Origin: Paenibacillus zeisoli
GTDB taxonomy: Bacteria > Bacillota > Bacilli > Paenibacillales > Paenibacillaceae
Length of the DNA stretch: 61,208 bases
Direction of reading: 5' to 3'
NCBI RefSeq assembly: GCF_003994465.1
Contig: NZ_RZNX01000016.1
Span: forward strand, 1-61,208
The notes beneath the pieces are model-generated. The model was not told the origin of the DNA, did not search any database, and saw only the letters and a program-made list of their open reading frames with translations. The translations under genes and the position numbers were made by a program. Positions 56,100 to 61,208 of this stretch are shown piece by piece; the stretch's first letter is position 1; every line of letters starts with the position of its first letter.

Positions 56100-56275
56100 A
56101 GGGGTATACCCAGCAGCAGCTCGCTGAGGAGACTGGCATATCGCTTGCCGTCCTGGGAGCTATCGAGCGGGGGAACCGCCGTGCCGATGATAAAGTCGTT
56201 GAGACCATTGCTAACGTTCTGGGCATTTCCGTGTCGGAGCTTAAACCTTTCGATAACAATACAACAAAGGAGTGA
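56051..56275 (+). CDS. yazB: XRE-family HTH protein (YazB-like)
   Basis: A 74-residue single-domain helix-turn-helix protein: RIRAFRKLKGYTQQQLAEE (from about 9) and ISLAVLGAIERGNRRADDKVVETIANVLGIS, followed by a short polar tail. Its DNA target is unknown; YazB stands at the same place in B. subtilis. TTG 56051, with AAGAAGG 9 bases upstream, lies within folK (49-base overlap), so its translation depends on folK. A folate-operon regulator is possible but unproven. Confidence 0.85.
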   Translation: MEEMQLAHRIRAFRKLKGYTQQQLAEETGISLAVLGAIERGNRRADDKVVETIANVLGISVSELKPFDNNTTKE

Positions 56276-56282
56276 ACCAGAC

Positions 56283-57284
56283 GTGCTTAAGATCGGCGAT
56301 ATTGAAATGAAGAATCAGGTCGTGCTTGCCCCGATGGCAGGCGTGTGCAACCCGGCCTTCCGGCTGATTGCCAAGGAGTTCGGGACCGGCCTTGTCTGCG
56401 CGGAGATGGTCAGCGATAAGGCGATCCTTAATGGGAACAAGCGCACAAAAGAAATGTTGTTTGTCGATGAACGGGAGAAACCTCTAAGCTTGCAGATTTT
56501 TGGCGGTAACCGCGAGTCTCTTGTTGAAGCTGCCAAAGTCGTCGATCAAGATACCAACGCAGATATTATCGATATTAATATGGGCTGTCCTGTGCCCAAA
56601 GTAACGAAATGTGATGCAGGCGCCCGTTGGCTGCTTGAACCGAGCAAGATTTATGAGATGGTATCTGCCGTTGTAGATGCTGTAAGCAAGCCGGTCACAG
56701 TCAAAATGAGAATTGGCTGGGACTCTGAACATATTTTCGTGGTAGAGAATGCCAAAGCCGTGGAAGCAGCTGGGGGCAAGGCCATCAGCGTTCACGGGCG
56801 CACCCGAGAGCAGCTCTACACCGGTCAGGCGGACTGGAGCTATATTAAGATGGCCAAGGAAGCGGTCTCCATTCCCGTTATTGGGAACGGCGATGTGAAT
56901 ACACCGGAGGATGCCCGCCGCATGCTCGATGAGACAGGCTGTGACGGGGTCATGATCGGCCGTGGCGCACTTGGCAACCCATGGATGCTATACCGGACGA
57001 TTGAGTACCTGAAGAGCGGGGAGCTTGCACCTGAACCGACTCCAGAGGAGAAGATCCGGATTGCTATTCTGCACATGGACCGTCTGGTCGCGATTAAGGG
57101 CGAGAATACGGCGGTCATGGAGATGCGCAGACACCTCGCTTGGTACCTTAAAGGAATGAAAGGCGGCACTCACGTGAAAGACATGATCATGGAAGAGACG
57201 AAGCGTGATGAAGTCGCTCGAATCCTGAAGGATTATGTGATGAGCCTTGGGGCAGAGCCTACCGATTCCTTGGTAACTGTCTAA
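56283..57284 (+). CDS. dusB: tRNA-dihydrouridine synthase
   Basis: FMN enzyme reducing uridines in the tRNA D-loop. VVLAPMAGVCNPAFRLIAKE (from about 14), DINMGCPVPKVTKCDAG (about 97-113) with the catalytic Cys, VHGRTREQLYTG (about 167-178) and IGNGDVNTPEDA (about 199-210) are typical. GTG 56283 follows AAGGAG at 10 bases and gives 333 residues, the length of the B. subtilis enzyme; an earlier in-frame ATG at 56145 runs inside yazB. Last gene of the folate operon. Confidence 0.95.
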   Translation: MLKIGDIEMKNQVVLAPMAGVCNPAFRLIAKEFGTGLVCAEMVSDKAILNGNKRTKEMLFVDEREKPLSLQIFGGNRESLVEAAKVVDQDTNADIIDINMGCPVPKVTKCDAGARWLLEPSKIYEMVSAVVDAVSKPVTVKMRIGWDSEHIFVVENAKAVEAAGGKAISVHGRTREQLYTGQADWSYIKMAKEAVSIPVIGNGDVNTPEDARRMLDETGCDGVMIGRGALGNPWMLYRTIEYLKSGELAPEPTPEEKIRIAILHMDRLVAIKGENTAVMEMRRHLAWYLKGMKGGTHVKDMIMEETKRDEVARILKDYVMSLGAEPTDSLVTV

Positions 57285-57357
57285 AGTCTATGGTTGCAGG
57301 CATAGGAAACGTTCGAGTTCCCATATAAAACGTTTTCATTTCATGGCCTGTATGTCA

Positions 57358-57386
57358 TTGACATTTTGCAGTGCTTACCCTATAAT
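57358..57386 (+). promoter_or_regulatory. greA promoter
   Basis: TTGACA (57358-57363) and TATAAT (57381-57386), both consensus with 17-bp spacing. It predicts a leader of about 170 bases ending at greA. Confidence 0.85.
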
Positions 57387-57486
57387 TTCTCAGTATAAAT
57401 TCGCCTCAAGAGATAACTTCCCAGCACAGAGATGTTCTCATCTATGTGAGATTGCATATGATATTCTCTAAATGATGCGTGATATT

Positions 57487-57529
57487 ATATGGAATGAACT
57501 ACAGATAGACTGTGTAGTTCATTCCATAT
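57487..57529 (+). repeat. Perfect 17-bp palindrome in the greA leader
   Basis: ATATGGAATGAACTACA (57487-57503) is exactly repeated inverted at 57513-57529 with a 9-base loop. No T run follows, so it is not a simple terminator. It stands 22 bases before the greA ribosome binding site. The arms share wording with elements before prs, spoIIE and yabS. Confidence 0.75.
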
Positions 57530-57564
57530 TGCGAAATTTATTTCCATGACAGGAGAATCGGTTG

Positions 57565-58041
57565 ATGAGCGATAAAGAAGTTATTCTTACCCAAGACGGT
57601 CTCAAACGACTTGAAGAAGAACTGGAGAACCTCAAATCCGTGAAACGCCGTGAAGTGGCCGAACGGATTAAGGTGGCTATCGGATATGGTGATATTAGTG
57701 AGAACTCGGAGTACGAGGACGCGAAGAATGAACAGGCCTTTATTGAAGGTCGTATTATAACCCTGGAGAAAATGCTGCGTAATGCCCGTATTATCAACAA
57801 TGATGAGATTGATACAGACACAGTAAGCATCGGCTCGATTGTGATTGTGGAAGATCTGGAATTTGGGGATACGATGGAATATGCAATTGTCGGCTCAGCT
57901 GAATCCGATCCGCTTCAGAACAAGATCTCTAATGAGAGTCCAGTGGGCAGAGCTATTCTGGGCAAGCAGATTGGAACAGTAGTGGATGTAACGGTTCCAG
58001 CGGGCGTTATTCAATATAAAATTTTGGAAATTAAGAAATAA
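57565..58041 (+). CDS. greA: Transcription elongation factor GreA
   Basis: Rescues backtracked RNA polymerase by stimulating transcript cleavage. A 158-residue protein with an N-terminal coiled coil (about 8-72) bearing the acidic tip [20 protein letters not shown] (from about 39) and a C-terminal FKBP-like domain (about 85-156; [21 protein letters not shown]). ATG 57565 follows AGGAG at 9 bases. B. subtilis has no greA here; its greA lies elsewhere. Confidence 0.95.
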   Translation: MSDKEVILTQDGLKRLEEELENLKSVKRREVAERIKVAIGYGDISENSEYEDAKNEQAFIEGRIITLEKMLRNARIINNDEIDTDTVSIGSIVIVEDLEFGDTMEYAIVGSAESDPLQNKISNESPVGRAILGKQIGTVVDVTVPAGVIQYKILEIKK

Positions 58042-58045
58042 GGCG

Positions 58046-58073
58046 GAGGAGCTTCCCTAAGGAAGCTTCTTTC
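58046..58073 (+). terminator. Weak hairpin between greA and lysS
   Basis: AGCTTCC (58050-58056) pairs with GGAAGCT (58061-58067), followed by TCTTTC. It is a poor terminator and may let transcription run on into lysS. Confidence 0.45.
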
Positions 58074-58120
58074 ACTGTATTTAAGCAGTTAGCCGTACAT
58101 ACGGCATCAAAGTCTGTTAG

Positions 58121-59647
<1,527 letters not shown>

Positions 59648-59679
59648 TTTTCTGATATAACAGTTTCTGAATGTATAGT

Positions 59680-59718
59680 AAAAACAGCCTTTGAGTTTAA
59701 CTCAGGGCTGTTTTTTTG
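59680..59718. terminator. Bidirectional terminator between lysS and the TetR gene
   Basis: AAAAACAGCC...CTCAGGGCTGTTTTTTT gives a hairpin with a T run on both strands; it serves lysS and the convergent TetR gene. Confidence 0.88.
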
Positions 59719-59724
59719 TGCCTC

Positions 59725-60318
59725 TTATAGTTTGCACAGAGACTTAAGATGCAGGGTAACCAGCTCTTCAAGCCTCTCAGGGGACAGGGAATCCGGTCTA
59801 ATCACCGCGTGCATGGCCAGTCCGTCAATGAGTGAATGAAGGCGTGCAGTTTCAAGGTCCACGTTTAGATCAACTGCCGCGAGTTCTAGCTGAACAAGTG
59901 ATTCGATGATTGAGTGTATACCCAGACGCATCTTTTCGAATACCTGATCACCCAGTGCCTTAAGAGAAGGGTCCGCCAGCGCCTTGGTCATAAAAGCAAT
60001 CCATACCTCCATCTCTGACCGACTCTCTTCATCCATAGGGAGAAGCTGGCATAGAACCTTCTTCATATCTTCAAGCGGAGGGCCGCTAAAGGGGAGGGAG
60101 CTTATTCTCGCGTCTACACGCTCCGATACAAGCTGCATAGAATAGGCGAACAGTTCTGATTGAGTGGCAAAATAATGCCGGAGTGAACCGACGGAGATGC
60201 CGGCCTCCTCAGCAATATGGCGCACGGAAGCTTGCTCCATTCCATGCCGCCTTATAATTCTCCAGGTCGCTTCGGCTAACAGCTGTTTCTGTTTTTCATG
60301 ATCGACAATTTTAGGCAT
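59725..60318 (-). CDS. TetR/AcrR family transcriptional regulator
   Basis: A 197-residue repressor with the TetR helix-turn-helix in the first 50 residues (ATWRIIRRHGMEQASVRHIA, EEAGISVGSLRHYFATQSEL) and a C-terminal ligand domain resembling BetI-type regulators. The inducer is not deducible. The gene is divergent from a small membrane protein gene, and inverted TTTAATACA repeats lie in the 92-base gap, so it probably controls that gene and itself. Confidence 0.88.
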   Translation of the reverse strand: MPKIVDHEKQKQLLAEATWRIIRRHGMEQASVRHIAEEAGISVGSLRHYFATQSELFAYSMQLVSERVDARISSLPFSGPPLEDMKKVLCQLLPMDEESRSEMEVWIAFMTKALADPSLKALGDQVFEKMRLGIHSIIESLVQLELAAVDLNVDLETARLHSLIDGLAMHAVIRPDSLSPERLEELVTLHLKSLCKL

Positions 60319-60324
60319 AACTTA

Positions 60325-60330
60325 ATTATA
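60325..60330 (-). promoter_or_regulatory. -10 element of the TetR gene
   Basis: TATAAT on the minus strand, 7 bases before the TetR start codon. The -35 is not clear. Confidence 0.4.
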
Positions 60331-60336
60331 CCATGC

Positions 60337-60366
60337 TTGCTTAATTTAATACAGATGTGTTATAAA
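60337..60366 (+). promoter_or_regulatory. Promoter of the divergent membrane gene
   Basis: TTGCTT (60337-60342) and TATAAA (60361-60366) with 18-bp spacing; the first operator arm lies within the spacer. Confidence 0.55.
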
Positions 60367-60388
60367 GAAATGGCACAAGTGTATTAAA
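60345..60388. promoter_or_regulatory. Candidate TetR operators
   Basis: TTTAATACA (60345-60353) is exactly inverted as TGTATTAAA (60380-60388). The first arm also forms a near palindrome with TGTTATAAA (60358-60366) 4 bases on. Both overlap the divergent promoter. Confidence 0.55.
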
Positions 60389-60410
60389 TAAACTAAAGGA
60401 GCTAATTACT

Positions 60411-60953
60411 ATGATTGGTTGGTTAATCATTGGATGTGAAATAGCCTTTTGGGTATTTGTATTAGCCGGATTAATTACACGCTATCTTTTTAAGAATAAA
60501 AGGCTTGGAGGATTGCTTCTTCTCGGAACACCAATTGCGGATCTCGTGCTGTTGGTTGCAACAGCTATAGACCTAAAGCAGGGGGCGGATGCAACTGTAT
60601 ATCATGGAATTGCAGCTGTTTATCTTGGTTCAACCATTGCATTTGGCCACAGCATGATCAAGTGGGCTGATCAGCAGTTTGCTTTTCGCTTTGCAGGAGG
60701 ACCCAAGCCGAAGAAGAGGCCGAAGGAAGGAGCACCGCATGCTCGACTAGAGCGCCATGGGTGGTATAAGCATCTTCTTGCTTGGAGTATCGGGTCCTTA
60801 ATCCTGGCGATTATGATTATATGGATAGGAGATCGTAGCAGAACAGCTATCTTCGGACTGTTTATAGAGAGATGGGCCATGATACTAGGTATTGATTTCT
60901 TAATCAGCTTTAGCTATACCCTTTGGCCAAGAAAAGCCAAGAGTACAACTTAA
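60411..60953 (+). CDS. Membrane protein, YmcC-like, 180 aa
   Basis: Hydrophobic segments near residues 4-24, 34-52, 63-80, 122-140 and 148-168 mark an integral membrane protein, with a basic loop rich in Lys, Pro and Arg (about 95-115). It resembles the small B. subtilis YmcC membrane proteins as I recall them; no transport motif is seen. ATG 60411 follows AAAGGAG. It is divergent from the TetR gene and probably repressed by it. Function unknown. Confidence 0.75.
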   Translation: MIGWLIIGCEIAFWVFVLAGLITRYLFKNKRLGGLLLLGTPIADLVLLVATAIDLKQGADATVYHGIAAVYLGSTIAFGHSMIKWADQQFAFRFAGGPKPKKRPKEGAPHARLERHGWYKHLLAWSIGSLILAIMIIWIGDRSRTAIFGLFIERWAMILGIDFLISFSYTLWPRKAKSTT

Positions 60954-61020
60954 GAAGGCGGCCTATTTAACGGTTACACGATTGGTTAAATTTACTAACG
61001 ACATTTCTAATGTAAAAAGG

Positions 61021-61049
61021 TTGCATATAATTTCTGTCCGTGGTATATT
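61021..61049 (+). promoter_or_regulatory. rRNA operon promoter P1
   Basis: TTGCAT (61021-61026) and TATATT (61044-61049) with 17-bp spacing, preceded by an A-rich stretch. Confidence 0.75.
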
Positions 61050-61122
61050 CTAATTCCGGCCAAGAAAACAAGATCTTAACTTGATTTAAACAAGAAGTTA
61101 AGAACAACTCGAAAAAAAAGAG

Positions 61123-61151
61123 TTGCATTATTAGGCAGGACATGATATACT
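61123..61151 (+). promoter_or_regulatory. rRNA operon promoter P2 and 16S leader
   Basis: TTGCAT (61123-61128) and TATACT (61146-61151) with 17-bp spacing, preceded by eight As (UP element). The window ends in TTGATCTTTGAAA, the usual Bacillales 16S leader, so a 16S rRNA gene should begin just beyond 61208. Confidence 0.85.
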
Positions 61152-61208
61152 TTAAAAGTTGTCACCGAGAACAACGACAACAAATGAATGAGAAATTGAT
61201 CTTTGAAA

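Noticed and set aside
59725..60953. A possible mobile island at the right end
   Set aside because: No integrase, insertion-sequence ends, direct repeats or tRNA site are seen; two genes beside an rrn operon are not enough to call an island.

Overview
The window is a 61 kb block of core chromosome from an endospore-forming low-GC Gram-positive bacterium, most likely Paenibacillus or a close relative. This rests on the gene order, which follows the origin-proximal tmk-to-lysS region of Bacillus subtilis, on the many sporulation genes (gin, yabG, sspF, spoVG, fin, spoVT, yabP, yabQ, spoIIE), and on AGGAGG-type ribosome binding sites with frequent TTG and GTG starts. It opens with the last bases of a 5S rRNA gene and closes in the promoters and leader of another rRNA operon, so it is the complete interval between two rrn operons. 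The genus is inferred, not proven.

Layout. 1-3.5 kb: 5S tail, a minus-strand membrane protein, gin, an Orn/Lys/Arg decarboxylase and tmk. 3.5-8.5 kb: darA (cyclic di-AMP receptor), yaaR, holB, ricT, yabA, trmN6, rsmI. 8.5-13.2 kb: abrB (minus strand), an HD-domain phosphohydrolase, tatD, then a 745-base gap that holds a c-di-AMP (ydaO-type) riboswitch and terminator controlling a G5/3D-domain cell-wall protein. 13.4-22.9 kb: rnmV, rsmA, yabG, veg, sspF, ispE, purR, spoVG, glmU, prs, a 66-residue minus-strand protein with an Hfq/Sm-like pattern, and pth. 23-35 kb: fin, mfd, a PrsA-like lipoprotein, spoVT, a MurJ/SpoVB-type flippase, the YabN MazG fusion, hup, rqcP, yabP, yabQ, divIC, yabR. 35.6-44.4 kb: spoIIE, a VWA protein, a Ser/Thr kinase, tilS, hpt, ftsH. 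44.6-49.9 kb: nadA-nadB-nadC, coaX, hslO. 50-57.3 kb: cysK and the folate operon pabB-pabA-pabC-folP-folB-folK-yazB-dusB. 57.3-61.2 kb: greA, lysS, a TetR regulator divergent from a membrane protein, and the next rrn promoters.

How the genes work together. The block joins nucleotide supply (tmk, prs, purR, hpt), replication and repair (holB, yabA, mfd), rRNA and tRNA maturation (rnmV, rsmA, rsmI, trmN6, tilS, dusB, lysS, pth), envelope precursor supply (ispE, glmU, the flippase, divIC), cofactor synthesis (NAD, CoA, folate) and sporulation control (Spo0A-box sequences near abrB, spoVG and spoIIE, a sigma-H promoter at spoVG, a sigma-G promoter at sspF). Compared with my memory of B. subtilis 168 order, metS, yabJ, ctc, yazA, yacD and two tRNA genes are absent, while an HD hydrolase, the Sm-like ORF, a PrsA-like foldase, hup, nadABC and greA are present.

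Most of the window is ordinary, well-conserved housekeeping DNA. The least-explained parts are (i) a set of related imperfect palindromes in the leaders of prs, spoIIE, yabS and greA, (ii) the Sm-like minus-strand ORF between prs and pth, and (iii) the leader of cysK, which has an inverted repeat and an in-frame cysteine-rich N-terminal extension. No CRISPR array, insertion sequence, prophage or tRNA gene was seen.
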